NCBI RefSeq assembly: GCF_011947195.1
Contig: NZ_JAATVY010000001.1
Location: 248,001 to 312,000, forward strand
DNA length: 64,000 bases
Direction: 5' to 3'
Source: Planosporangium thailandense
GTDB taxonomy: Bacteria > Actinomycetota > Actinomycetes > Mycobacteriales > Micromonosporaceae
Shown here one piece after another: positions 1-8,403 of this stretch. The notes under the pieces were generated by a model. It worked only from the letters and a program-made list of their open reading frames with translations, made no database searches and was not told the origin of the DNA. The stretch's first letter is position 1, and each line of letters starts with the position of its first letter. The translations under genes were made by a program, and so were the position numbers.

Positions 1-23
1 ATCGCGGACGGGACGAACGATGA
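1..23 (+). CDS. 3' tail of an upstream gene (partial)
   Basis: An open frame from base 3 ends in TGA at 21-23, overlapping the ATG of gvpK in a 4-nt ATGA. This is the translational-coupling arrangement seen repeatedly in this window. Only six codons are visible, so the product cannot be named. By position it is probably another gas-vesicle gene. Confidence 0.35.
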
Positions 24-340
24 CCGCGCCCTGGGGACCGGACAACCCGCTCCGGTTCAACATCGACCCCGAGGACGCGGGACGCGGCCTGGGCCGGCTC
101 GTGATCGCCCTGCTGGAGATCGTCCGGCAGCTCCTCGAACGCCAGGCGCTGCGGCGGGTGGACGCCGGTTCGCTGGCCCCGGACGAGATCGAACGGCTGG
201 GTCGGGCGCTCCTGGAGCTGGACGTCCGGTTCGGCGAGCTGCGGGAGATCTTCGGCGTTTCCGCCGAGGACATCCGGCTGTCCAACGACCACCTGGACCG
301 GCTGGTGGCGACAGATCCGCCACCGGTCGAGAAGGGCTAA
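20..340 (+). CDS. gvpK: Gas vesicle protein GvpK
   Basis: A 106-residue protein. GvpK is a conserved accessory protein needed for assembly of the gas-vesicle shell; its exact biochemical role is not settled. The protein shows the family's long amphipathic helix (about residues 25-50, with [17 protein letters not shown]) followed by a second helix containing [13 protein letters not shown], and its length is typical. It probably overlaps an upstream gene by 4 nt. It lies 29 nt before a GvpA/J-type gene and forms part of one operon running to about 3150. Confidence 0.9.
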   Translation: MTAPWGPDNPLRFNIDPEDAGRGLGRLVIALLEIVRQLLERQALRRVDAGSLAPDEIERLGRALLELDVRFGELREIFGVSAEDIRLSNDHLDRLVATDPPPVEKG

Positions 341-369
341 TCGGAAAGCACAACCCCCGACCGGAAGAG

Positions 370-813
370 GTGATCACGATCAGCTCGTACTCAGGAGTGA
401 CACGCGCCCCACGACCGAGCGGACTGGCCGACGTCCTGGAGCTCATCCTCGACAAGGGCATCGTCATCGACGCGTACGTACGCGTCTCTCTCGTCGGCAT
501 CGAACTGCTCACCATCGACGCCCGCATCGTGATCGCCAGCGTCGACACGTACCTGCGTTTCGCCGAGGCGGTCAACCGGCTCGACCTTCAGCCCGAAGGG
601 CAGGTCACCGGCCTGCCCGGACTGGTGCAGGGGATCGCCGGCGGTGTCACCGAGGGCGCCGCCAAGCACAAGACGCGCGGCGTGCTGGGCGGCGTCAAGG
701 AGACCATCAGCGACGCCGCCGACGCGCTCCTGCACGGCGACGACGACGATCGCCGCACGGCACCGGCGGGCCGGCGGGCCGCCGACCGTCGCAGCCGGCT
801 CAAGGAGGACTGA
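370..813 (+). CDS. gvpJ: Gas vesicle shell-type protein, GvpA/GvpJ/GvpS family
   Basis: A 147-residue protein with a GTG start preceded by GGAAGAGG. The GvpA/J core is at about residues 18-70: a helix ([19 protein letters not shown]), a strand pair ([19 protein letters not shown]) and a second helix ([13 protein letters not shown]). GvpA is the rib-forming shell protein; GvpJ and GvpS are minor homologues. The tail after the core (about 75 residues, charged, ending in Arg/Asp-rich sequence) suits a GvpJ/GvpS-type minor component better than the major GvpA, which is shorter. The TGA overlaps the ATG of the next gene (TGATG). The choice of J over S is tentative. Confidence 0.82.
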   Translation: MITISSYSGVTRAPRPSGLADVLELILDKGIVIDAYVRVSLVGIELLTIDARIVIASVDTYLRFAEAVNRLDLQPEGQVTGLPGLVQGIAGGVTEGAAKHKTRGVLGGVKETISDAADALLHGDDDDRRTAPAGRRAADRRSRLKED

Positions 814-1568
814 TGCTCGTTCTCGTGTACGGCCTCGTACGCTCCGGGCACCCTGATCCGCAGGGCCTGGCCGGGGCGGGTGAGCCGCCGGCGACGGTCC
901 GCCTCGTCCGATCCGGCCCGGTAGCGGCCGCCGTGAGTGACGTGGCCGACGTCGAGCTGGGCGACGCCGAGGCGGTCGGATACCTCGACGTCCTCGTCGG
1001 GCTGCTGCGCGACGGTCCGGTGTTGCCGGTCCGCTTCGGCACGGTCGCGCCCGACGAGGACGCCGTCCGTACGGAGATCGTCGATCCGGAGCGGGATCTG
1101 CTGGCCGACCGCCTCGACGCGCTCGACGGGCTCGTCGAGGTGAGGCTGGACGTGCGGGTGGACGAGGAGGCCGGGATCCGGCGCGTGGTCGCCGAATCTC
1201 CCCAGCTGCGCCGCCTGGTGGACCGGGCGCGCACCGGCGGTGCCCTGGACGCCCGCATCGGCCTCGGCGAGGAGATCAGCCGGGCGCTGGACGCGCATCG
1301 CGGCGTCCTCGCGGATCGGGTCGTGCAGATGCTCGCCGACCTGGCGGTCTCGCACGCCGTCCGGCTGCCGGACGACGTGACGCTGGCGAGCCACGCGTTT
1401 CTGGTGCCCGCCGCGCGGCTGGCCGAGGTCGACGGGGCGGTCCAGCGGCTGCGCGCCGATCTCGGCGCGGACTACGGCATCGAGTACGTGGGGCCGCTCC
1501 CGGCCTTCGATTTCATCGACGGTGAGCCGAGACGGCCGGAGCCTGCCCAGGGGCGGTGGGGCTGGTGA
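813..1568 (+). CDS. Gas vesicle protein GvpF/GvpL family
   Basis: A 251-residue protein. GvpF/GvpL proteins are accessory factors that bind GvpA and are thought to help shell nucleation or assembly. The N-terminal ferredoxin-like half begins LVLVYGLV and contains the typical motif VLPVRFGTVAPDEDAV (about residues 68-83). A helical middle and a C-terminal half ending YGIEYVGPLPAFDF match the family end. It is translationally coupled to the upstream gene by one base. F cannot be separated from L by eye. Confidence 0.88.
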   Translation: MLVLVYGLVRSGHPDPQGLAGAGEPPATVRLVRSGPVAAAVSDVADVELGDAEAVGYLDVLVGLLRDGPVLPVRFGTVAPDEDAVRTEIVDPERDLLADRLDALDGLVEVRLDVRVDEEAGIRRVVAESPQLRRLVDRARTGGALDARIGLGEEISRALDAHRGVLADRVVQMLADLAVSHAVRLPDDVTLASHAFLVPAARLAEVDGAVQRLRADLGADYGIEYVGPLPAFDFIDGEPRRPEPAQGRWGW

Positions 1569-1596
1569 CGGTGGCAACGAGGAAGGGGAGCGAGCG

Positions 1597-2142
1597 GTGA
1601 AGGACAGCGTGAAGCTGGGCGCGGCGGTCGCCGGCGGCTACCTGCTGGGTCGCACGAAGAAGGGCAAGGCGGCGATCGGCCTGGCGCTCTGGTTGAGCGG
1701 GAAGCGGATCGGGAACTCCCGCGAGGCGCTGACCCGCCTCGCCGCCTCGCCGGAACTGGCCAGGCTCGCGGCCCAGGTACGGGGTCCGCTACTGGAGGCG
1801 GCCCAGCGCGCGGTGACCGCGACCATCGAGTCGCGGACGACGGCGCTGGCCGACTCGCTCCAGCAACGGACGGAGCGGCTGATCGACGGGACGGTCACGG
1901 CGGTGCGCGACGCTCCACCACAGGAGCCGCCGGTCCGGCGGACCCGATCGGGCAGGGTGCCGACCGCGAGACGCGATGCTGACGCTGGGCGGGCCGATGA
2001 GCCGGCCGACGACACCGCGCGGCCCGAGCCGGCCGCCGAGGCGCGGACAGCCGAACCGGCCGACGACGCGGCGCGGCCCGGGCGGCCGCGCCAGGCGAGA
2101 CCCAGGAGGAGAGCGCCGCGGCGGGCCGCGGACGGTGTGTGA
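1597..2142 (+). CDS. Gas-vesicle-operon accessory protein (GvpY-like?), Ala/Arg-rich
   Basis: A 181-residue protein. I chose the GTG at 1597 because GGAAGGGGAG (1581-1590) sits 6 nt upstream; the earlier in-frame GTG at 1522 would overlap gvpF/L by 47 nt. The N-terminus (VKLGAAVAGGYLLGRTKKGKAAI) is a short hydrophobic stretch followed by a basic patch. A predicted helical region lies at about residues 35-110. The tail is low-complexity and Pro/Ala/Arg-rich, with repeated AEPADDAARP-like units. Similar proteins accompany actinobacterial gvp clusters. No enzymatic motif is visible, and the name GvpY is a guess from context. Confidence 0.65.
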   Translation: MKDSVKLGAAVAGGYLLGRTKKGKAAIGLALWLSGKRIGNSREALTRLAASPELARLAAQVRGPLLEAAQRAVTATIESRTTALADSLQQRTERLIDGTVTAVRDAPPQEPPVRRTRSGRVPTARRDADAGRADEPADDTARPEPAAEARTAEPADDAARPGRPRQARPRRRAPRRAADGV

Positions 2143-2169
2143 CGTGGCCGGCAAGGTGAAGGAGGCAGC

Positions 2170-3153
2170 ATGAGCGAGACCCGTCTCTCCCTGTCCGACT
2201 TCGGCCGGGCCCTGCTCACCAGCCCGGCCGTCAGCCGCCTCGGGCGGGAAGCCACGAAGTACGCGCTCGCCCGGGCGACCGGGCTGGTCGACGACCTGAC
2301 CGAGCGGCTCAACGACGGCGGTGACAACGGTGGCCTCAAGGCCGCCTTCGTCGGGGCGCGCGGGCTCGCCGAAGGCCGGTCTCCGGTCCGCGCCGTGGTC
2401 AGCGCGGCGATGACCGGTCTCAAGGAGCAGGTCACCTCAGCCCTGCACAGCGGTCGCGGCGGCGGCAAGCCGAGGATGACGGTCATCTGCGAGGACATCG
2501 ACATCGGGCTGCCCGTCGACGTGGTCTACAACCAGTGGACGCAGTACGAGGAGTTCGCGCGGTTCATGAGGGGCGTCGAGGGCGTCGAGCGGACCAGCGA
2601 CACCGAGACGACGTGGCGGCTCAAGGTGTTCGCGTCGCGGCGTACCTGGAAGGCCGTCACCCGGGAGCAGATTCCCGACCGCCGGATCGTCTGGATGAGC
2701 GCCGGCGCCAAGGGCTCCACCAGGGGCGTGGTCACGTTCCACCCGCTCGCCGACGACCTGACCCGGGTGCTGCTCGTGATGGAGTACTACCCGCACGGTC
2801 TGTTCGAGAAGACCGGGAACCTGTGGCGCGCCGGTGGGCGCCGGGCCCGCCTGGATCTCAAACACTTCCGGCGGTTCGTCATGTTGAACGGCGAGGCGAC
2901 CGGGTCATGGCGGGGCGAGATCCGTGACGGCGCTGTCGTCCGACACCATGACGAGGGCGAGCAGGACGACCTGGAGCAGTCGGCGCGCGACGACGAGGAC
3001 GTCCAAGACGAGGAGTACGACGACGAAGTCGACGAGTACGACGACGAAGACGACGAAGACGACGAAGACGACGAAGACGACGAAGACGACGAGTACGACG
3101 ACGAGTACGACGACGAGTACGACGACGAGTACGCGGCCGAACGCTCGGGGTAA
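2170..3153 (+). CDS. SRPBCC-domain protein of the gas-vesicle operon, acidic repeat tail
   Basis: A 327-residue protein with an ATG behind GGTGAAGGAGG. Residues 1-95 are helical. Residues ~97-240 form an SRPBCC (START/polyketide-cyclase-like) domain: IDIGLPVDVVYNQWTQYEEF is the usual first helix-grip segment, followed by RRTWKAVTREQIPDRRIVW and KGSTRGVVTFHPL. This fold binds hydrophobic ligands. Residues ~255-325 are almost only Asp/Glu with periodic Tyr. Actinobacterial gas-vesicle clusters often carry such a protein (possibly GvpZ). The acidic tail may increase solubility or bind basic partners; this is inference. It is the last gene of the gas-vesicle run. Confidence 0.75.
   Translation: MSETRLSLSDFGRALLTSPAVSRLGREATKYALARATGLVDDLTERLNDGGDNGGLKAAFVGARGLAEGRSPVRAVVSAAMTGLKEQVTSALHSGRGGGKPRMTVICEDIDIGLPVDVVYNQWTQYEEFARFMRGVEGVERTSDTETTWRLKVFASRRTWKAVTREQIPDRRIVWMSAGAKGSTRGVVTFHPLADDLTRVLLVMEYYPHGLFEKTGNLWRAGGRRARLDLKHFRRFVMLNGEATGSWRGEIRDGAVVRHHDEGEQDDLEQSARDDEDVQDEEYDDEVDEYDDEDDEDDEDDEDDEDDEYDDEYDDEYDDEYAAERSG
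3040..3132 (+). repeat. In-frame codon repeats encoding the Asp/Glu tail
   Basis: Five tandem 9-bp units GACGACGAA (3040-3084) are followed by GACGACGAGTAC 12-bp units up to 3132, the last three fully regular. They encode DDE and DDEY repeats at the C-terminus of the SRPBCC protein. Such a perfect array is prone to slippage in 9- or 12-bp steps that keep the frame. Confidence 0.9.
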
Positions 3154-3226
3154 CGCCAGACCTCTCTCGGCTTAACGCGAGGACGACGCCGCGTACGACA
3201 TCCTTGAACCCTCGCGCCGATGGCTT

Positions 3227-3253
3227 CGTATCGGACACGAGATGGCCGATACG
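3227..3253. promoter_or_regulatory. Inverted repeat just upstream of the DUF1023 gene's ribosome binding site
   Basis: CGTATCGG (3227-3234) and CCGATACG (3246-3253) are perfect 8-bp arms around an 11-nt centre. The right arm abuts GAGGAGGC, the Shine-Dalgarno of the gene at 3266. It could be an operator or an RNA hairpin next to the ribosome site. The gap from the gas-vesicle operon is only 112 nt, and a CGNR regulator is encoded nearby. Confidence 0.45.
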
Positions 3254-3265
3254 AGGAGGCGATGA

Positions 3266-4354
3266 ATGCGACCGCGCGGCACCCCCCGGCGCCTGCTGCT
3301 CCGGTTCACCCGGGAAGTGACGACCACGGCACTGGCCGTGGTCGTCGGCCTAGGTGGCTGGGTCTTCGGGCCGGTCGACACCGCGGCGGCCGCGAGCGCC
3401 ACCGCCCCGCCCGGGCTCGCCGCGTGGCGAGCGGACCGAATCGCCGGCCATCGGCTTCCGGATCCGCAGAAGGCGGCTCCGGAGCAGGTCGCGCGGTTCT
3501 TTTCGGCGCTGGACCCGCAGCAGCGGGCCGGCCTTGCCGACCGGTACCCGCAGATCGTCGGCGACCTCGACGGCGCGCCGCCGGAGCTGCGGTTCGCCGC
3601 CAACGCCCGCACGTCGGGCTGGTCGTCGGCCCGGCACCTGCTCGAGTACGACCCGCGCGGCGGGGGCAAGGTCGCCGAGGTGGTGGGGGATCTCGCCACC
3701 GCCGACCGGATCGCGATTCTCGTCCCGGGCTGCGGCAACCGGCTGGACAACTTCGACCGCGGCAACGGTGGCCAGCGACGCCGGTCGCCCGCGTGGCAGG
3801 TGCGGCAGCTGTACGCGCAGGTCAGGAACGACGATCCGGCCGCGCGGGTCGCCGTGATCGCCTGGCTCGGGTACGCGCCTCCGGACGGGCTCGGCCGGGA
3901 CGCGATGCGGGAGGACCGCGCCCGGCCGGCGGCGGCCGCGCTGAATCGCTTCATCGCCGGGCTGTCGGTGTACCGGCCCGGCGCGACCGTCACCCTGGTG
4001 GGGCACAGCTACGGATCCGTCGTCGCCGGGCTCGCGGCACCGTCGCTCGGGCCGCGGGTCCGTGACATCGTCGCGCTCGGCAGCCCGGGCATGGGCGTCG
4101 ACCGGGCTGCCGAGCTGCACACGAGGGCGCGGGTGTGGGCCGGCACCGCGCTGTCGGACTGGACGAGAGACCTTCCGGGGGTCCGGATGTTCGGCGTCGG
4201 CCACGGCACGCTGCCGTTCGTGGCCGCGTTCGGCGCTCGTTCGCTGCCGGTGGGCAACGTCATCGCCCACGACGGGTACTTCGCCGCGGGCGCCGACTCC
4301 CTGCGCAGCCTCGCCCGCATCGTGCTCGGCTCGTCCTCAGAACCGAGGCGCTGA
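3266..4354 (+). CDS. Secreted alpha/beta-hydrolase, DUF1023 family
   Basis: A 362-residue protein. The ATG at 3266 follows GAGGAGGC by 6 nt. The N-terminus is a Sec-type signal: basic MRPRGTPRRLLLRF, a hydrophobic TTALAVVVGLGGWVFG, and an Ala-rich cleavage zone near residues 38-44. The hydrolase motif GHSYGS (about residue 247) supplies the nucleophile serine. The DUF1023 features ILVPGCGN and VAVIAWLGY precede it. A candidate acid/His end is GNVIAHDGYF. DUF1023 proteins are common secreted actinobacterial hydrolases without a known substrate. It is followed after 47 nt by a transcriptional regulator on the same strand. Confidence 0.85.
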   Translation: MRPRGTPRRLLLRFTREVTTTALAVVVGLGGWVFGPVDTAAAASATAPPGLAAWRADRIAGHRLPDPQKAAPEQVARFFSALDPQQRAGLADRYPQIVGDLDGAPPELRFAANARTSGWSSARHLLEYDPRGGGKVAEVVGDLATADRIAILVPGCGNRLDNFDRGNGGQRRRSPAWQVRQLYAQVRNDDPAARVAVIAWLGYAPPDGLGRDAMREDRARPAAAALNRFIAGLSVYRPGATVTLVGHSYGSVVAGLAAPSLGPRVRDIVALGSPGMGVDRAAELHTRARVWAGTALSDWTRDLPGVRMFGVGHGTLPFVAAFGARSLPVGNVIAHDGYFAAGADSLRSLARIVLGSSSEPRR

Positions 4355-4401
4355 ATCCTGGGGAGGACGTTCAGCGCGTCAGGGGTGGGGAGGACGACCG
4401 C

Positions 4402-4992
4402 ATGACTGACAAAGGCAACCCCGCCACCGTGGCCGCCGCGCCGGCGCGGTTCGCGCTGCTGGGTGAACCGGTGGCCATCGACCTGGTGAACACGGTCGTC
4501 AAGGGAGGGCGGGACCTCATCGCGGCGCCCGGGCGGTTCGCGTCCTTCTTCGCGCAGGAGGCGGAGCGGCTCGACGTCGATCTCGCCGCGCTGCCGAGCC
4601 TCGACGACGTGCGCCGGCTCCGCGCGGCCCTCGACGACCTGCTGCGCGCGGTCGTGGACGGACGTACGCCGTCGCCGGAGGCGGTCGCGGTGGTCAACGG
4701 GTACGCGGCGGCCGCACCCTCGGCACCTCAGCTGACCTGGAGCGGTGACGGCCCGGTGCGGACGGCGACCGGCCCGGCCACGGCCCCGATTCGTACGTTG
4801 GCCGCGTTCGCACGATCGGCGATCGACCTCGTCACGCGGCCGGAAGGCGTACGGCTGCGGCGGTGCGCGGCCGAGGACTGCATGCTGCTCTTCGCCGCGG
4901 CGACCAGCCGCCGGCAGTGGTGCTCCACGAGTACCTGTGGCAACCGGGTGCGGGTGGCGCGGCACGCCCAGCGGCACCGGGACGGACGGTGA
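4402..4992 (+). CDS. CGNR zinc-finger / ABATE-domain transcriptional regulator
   Basis: A 196-residue protein; the ATG at 4402 is preceded by GGTGGGGAGGA. The N-terminal ABATE domain starts with LLGEPVAIDLVNTVV, in which the family's DLVNT is clear. The C-terminal CGNR zinc finger (about the last 45 residues) has Cys pairs CAAEDC and CSTSTCGNR followed by the basic RVRVARHAQRHR helix. These proteins are putative DNA-binding regulators, probably autoregulatory. The effector is unknown. Confidence 0.88.
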   Translation: MTDKGNPATVAAAPARFALLGEPVAIDLVNTVVKGGRDLIAAPGRFASFFAQEAERLDVDLAALPSLDDVRRLRAALDDLLRAVVDGRTPSPEAVAVVNGYAAAAPSAPQLTWSGDGPVRTATGPATAPIRTLAAFARSAIDLVTRPEGVRLRRCAAEDCMLLFAAATSRRQWCSTSTCGNRVRVARHAQRHRDGR

Positions 4993-5041
4993 GCCTCAGG
5001 CCGCGGCTACGCGCGGCACTTCCAGGCTCCTTTCGGCACTT

Positions 5042-7054
5042 CTACTTGCGGCATTTCGCGCCGCAGTCACCCGGCAGGCGCAGCACCGTGACGTCGGCGC
5101 CGGGGTGCACCGCCCGGAACGCCTCCACCCTGGCGACGATCGCGTCGTCGCGTGTCACCACCTCGACGGGCCTGGCGTTCGCCGCGCCGGGGGACAGGCT
5201 GGTCAGGAGCTTCTCCAACTCGTCGCCGGCGGTGCGGACCGGCGGGATCTGGACCACGGCAGGGAGTACGCCCGGGTCGAGCCGGCGGTCCAGCACGTTC
5301 GCCCACTGGGCCAGGTAGAAGTCGTAGCCCCGGCCGTACGCGTCCCAGAAGATGATCAGCCGGCCGGCTGGCGCCTCCGGCTGCGTCTGCGCGGCCCGGA
5401 CCACCGCGGCGGCCTGGTCCGACAGCGCCAGGCGGCCCTCCGCGTACGCCCGGCCGTAGTTGGAGCCCGCCTGCGGTACGGGTAGGAAGATCAGGGATCC
5501 GCGGGCCGGCCAGGGGTTGAGGATCCGCGAGCCGCCGAGTACGAGCAGCGCGACGGCGACCGCCGCGACCACGGCTGCCCCGAGTGGCGCCCGCTTGAGC
5601 CAGCCGATCCGACCCGCCGAGGTCGCCGCCGACCCGGCCACCTCGGTCGCCGTCGCGCCGAGCCCGCCGAGCAGGATCAGTTCGATCGTGAGCAGCGCGT
5701 ACAGCGCCTTCTTCACGTAGTAGGTGACGCCCGGGCCGAGCGCGTACCGGGCCGCGACCAGCGCCACCACGAACAGGATCGTGCCGGCCGTGACGAGTAG
5801 GAGCGTACGGCGGGCCGGGTCGGTCCACACCGACCAGGCGCGCGGCCGGCCGCGGCCGGCGAAGGTCACGGCGGCGAGCAGCGTGAGCGCCGCGAGCCAG
5901 CGCACCGGCGGAGTGACGGCGGGGCCGCCGTAGGTCAGGACGGACAGGTGGTCGGTGGCCTGGTTGACCGCGGGCATCACCGCGGCCAGGCACAGCGAAG
6001 CCACGGCTGTCACGGCGGCGAAGACAGGGCGCCGCCGCAGCGCGGAGCGGTGCGGCCAGGCCCAGGCCGCGACCGCGACCGCGCCGAGCGGCAGATAGAA
6101 GTAGTAGGCGAAGCTCAGCCCGGCGAACAGGGCCGCGAGCAGGACCACCTGTTCCCGGGAGGCGCCCCCTACCGGCCGCGCGGCCAGCGCGACCAGCATC
6201 GCCAGCAGCGCGAGGCCGGTCAGCTGGCTCGGGTACCCCCGGGTGATCAGCGTGACGTAGCCGCCGAAGCAGACGAGGGCCACGGTCGCGGCGTACGTGA
6301 CGACGGCCCACGCGGGACGCAGCCGTCCCGCCCACACCCAGGAGATCGCCCAGGCGACCGCGACCGCGAAGAAGAGGTACGCGCCCAGGGTGTAGTCGAC
6401 GTAGTCGTGCAGTGAGGTGTAGGCGTCGACGGGGCCGGATGGGCGACGGAACCGCTCGAGGATGGCGGCGACCAGGTGGGAGCCCTGGGGGTACGCGACG
6501 AAGCCCGGGTCGAAGCGGCCCTTGATGGCGCTGGTCTGGAACAGGTACCCGCCCAGCCGGCCCATCCAGTCGAAGATCATGAAGTGTCGGGACAGGTCCT
6601 CGCCGGACAGGACGACCGCCAGCCGGCCGGTGGTGTTCCGGCCGGCGACGGGGGCCCAGGCGACGGCCGCCGCGAGCACGGCGACCAGGGCGACCGGTGC
6701 GTCCCGCCAGGCGAACGCCCGGGCGGGCAGGGCGGGCCGGCGGCCGGTCGCCGCGCCGATGAGCGCGAGCGCCGTCAGCGCGGCGCCGGCGACCGGGACC
6801 GGCGACAGGTGCGGCGGCCAGACGGCGAGGACCAGCCCGGCGGTGCTGGCGGCGCAGACCAGCGCGCTGAACGCGATGACCAGCCGGTCGACCACGGTGG
6901 TGTCGCCCCGCAGCAGCGACGCGGTCGCCAGCCACACGACGACCGGCAGGATCGCGTCGACGTGCGCCAGGTGCGCCAGGAACGGCACGAGCCAGGCGGC
7001 CACCAGCGCCGCGGCGAGCAGTGCCGGGCTCCGCCGCGACCTCAACCGTGTCAT
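5042..7054 (-). CDS. Large polytopic membrane protein, paralogue 1 of 3 (GT-C-like?)
   Basis: A 670-residue protein. The ATG at 7054 is preferred over the in-frame ATG at 7102 because GTGAGGGGGCAC lies just before it. It has about 11-13 hydrophobic segments, then a soluble-looking C-terminal domain of ~130 residues ending in the Cys-containing DCGAKCRK. It shares with the proteins at 12646 and 15290: a start block ILPVVVWLATASLLRG; a loop motif GEDLSRHFMIFDWMGRLGGY (about residues 151-170); a YPQGSH motif (188-193); and YYVKKALY later. An Asp-rich first outer loop plus many TM helices suggests a lipid-linked-sugar GT-C transferase or a polysaccharide-handling protein. The function is not established. 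Confidence 0.7.
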   Translation of the reverse strand: MTRLRSRRSPALLAAALVAAWLVPFLAHLAHVDAILPVVVWLATASLLRGDTTVVDRLVIAFSALVCAASTAGLVLAVWPPHLSPVPVAGAALTALALIGAATGRRPALPARAFAWRDAPVALVAVLAAAVAWAPVAGRNTTGRLAVVLSGEDLSRHFMIFDWMGRLGGYLFQTSAIKGRFDPGFVAYPQGSHLVAAILERFRRPSGPVDAYTSLHDYVDYTLGAYLFFAVAVAWAISWVWAGRLRPAWAVVTYAATVALVCFGGYVTLITRGYPSQLTGLALLAMLVALAARPVGGASREQVVLLAALFAGLSFAYYFYLPLGAVAVAAWAWPHRSALRRRPVFAAVTAVASLCLAAVMPAVNQATDHLSVLTYGGPAVTPPVRWLAALTLLAAVTFAGRGRPRAWSVWTDPARRTLLLVTAGTILFVVALVAARYALGPGVTYYVKKALYALLTIELILLGGLGATATEVAGSAATSAGRIGWLKRAPLGAAVVAAVAVALLVLGGSRILNPWPARGSLIFLPVPQAGSNYGRAYAEGRLALSDQAAAVVRAAQTQPEAPAGRLIIFWDAYGRGYDFYLAQWANVLDRRLDPGVLPAVVQIPPVRTAGDELEKLLTSLSPGAANARPVEVVTRDDAIVARVEAFRAVHPGADVTVLRLPGDCGAKCRK

Positions 7055-7112
7055 GTGCCCCCTCACACCGTCGTCGTGCCGCTCGCGCCGTCCGTCATCC
7101 ACTCATGCACGA

Positions 7113-8303
7113 CTAGTTGGGCAGCCGCGCGACGATGTACTTGCCGATCTCCAGCGAGCTGGTGGCGGCGGGCGAGGGCGCGTTGAGCACGTGCACCTGC
7201 CGGTCTTTGTGGACGATGAGGAAGTCGTCGACCAGGCCGCCGTCCGGACGGATCGCCTGGGCCCGCACCCCGGCCTCGGCCTTGACCAGGTCTTCGGGGC
7301 GGATGGCAGGCACCAGCCGGGCCAGGCTGGCCGCGAACCGCTGCTTGGACAGCGACCGGAGCACCTCGCTCGCGCCGTACCGCCAGTGCTTGCGCGCCAG
7401 GCGCCAGAGCCCGCCGTAGGTCGCGGCGTCCAGCAGGTCACCGGGCCGGATGATCCCCCACCGGTACCCCTCGCGGGCCAGGGCGAGCACGGCGTTGGGG
7501 CCGGCGTGGACGCTGCCGTCGATCATCTTGGTCAGGTGCACCCCGAGGAACGGGAACTGCGGATCGGGCACCGGGTAGATGAGCCCGCGGACCAGGTCGC
7601 GGCGCTCCGGGCGCAGCTCGTAGTACTCGCCGCGGAACGGGATGATCCGCGCCGGCGGGTTGACGCCCGCCATCCGGGCGATCCGGTCGGCGTGCAGGCC
7701 GGCGCAGTTGATGAGAACGTCCGCCTGGATCTCGCCGCGGGTCGTACGGACAGTGACCGGCCCGTTGGAGGTCGTCGCGGCCTCGATGCCGATGACCTGC
7801 TCGCCGGGGCGCATGTCGGCGCCGGCCTTCGCGAGCAGCTCGGCGAGTCGCTCACAGACAGTGCCGAAATTCACGATCCCGGTGGAGGCGACGTGGAAGG
7901 CGGCGACGCAGGAGACCTCCGGCTCGTACTCGCGGGCCTCGTCCGGTGTGATGAGCCGTACGGGCAGGCCGTTGGTGCGGGCGCGGTCGTACAGGGCGTG
8001 CAGCCGGGGCAGTTCCGCCTCGTCGGTGGCGACGATCAGCTTGCCGCATACCTGGTAGGGAATGTCGTTCTCGGCGCAGAACTCCACCATGGACCGACTG
8101 CCGGCCTTGCACAGCTCGGCCTTGAGGCTGCCCGGCGCGTAGTACACCCCGGCGTGGATGACGCCCGAGTTGTGTCCGGTCTGGTGGGCGCCCCAGCCGC
8201 GCTCCTTCTCGACGACCGTGACGGTGGCGTCAGGATGCTCATTTACGAGCTGACGGGCCGTCGCCAAACCGACTATTCCGCCACCAATTACGACATACCG
8301 CAC
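7113..8303 (-). CDS. lhgO: L-2-hydroxyglutarate oxidase (LhgO/YgaF family)
   Basis: A 396-residue FAD-dependent oxidoreductase with a GTG start preceded by GGAG. The dinucleotide-binding motif is VVIGGGIVGLATA at residues 4-16. The LhgO hallmark is HNSGVIHAGVYYAPGSLKA (about residues 44-62), followed by CGKLIVAT; both fit YgaF/LhgO and L2HGDH. The enzyme oxidises L-2-hydroxyglutarate to 2-oxoglutarate and passes electrons to quinones or oxygen. It is divergent from a sugar aminotransferase (100 bp apart) inside a glycan locus, an unusual place for it. A link to 2-oxoglutarate-consuming sugar dehydrogenases is discussed in the findings. Confidence 0.88.
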   Translation of the reverse strand: MRYVVIGGGIVGLATARQLVNEHPDATVTVVEKERGWGAHQTGHNSGVIHAGVYYAPGSLKAELCKAGSRSMVEFCAENDIPYQVCGKLIVATDEAELPRLHALYDRARTNGLPVRLITPDEAREYEPEVSCVAAFHVASTGIVNFGTVCERLAELLAKAGADMRPGEQVIGIEAATTSNGPVTVRTTRGEIQADVLINCAGLHADRIARMAGVNPPARIIPFRGEYYELRPERRDLVRGLIYPVPDPQFPFLGVHLTKMIDGSVHAGPNAVLALAREGYRWGIIRPGDLLDAATYGGLWRLARKHWRYGASEVLRSLSKQRFAASLARLVPAIRPEDLVKAEAGVRAQAIRPDGGLVDDFLIVHKDRQVHVLNAPSPAATSSLEIGKYIVARLPN

Positions 8304-8403
8304 GAGATCTCCATGGCAACGTAGCTTAGACTGCTGCGGAACCTACCCGCCTCGGCGGCGCGCGCCGACACGGGGACCGCCTACCGCGAATATGGAAGTG
8401 GAC

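Noticed and set aside
3040-3132. CRISPR-like or regulatory repeat array
   Set aside because: The units are 9-12 bp without spacers and are in-frame codons for an acidic tail, so it is a coding repeat.
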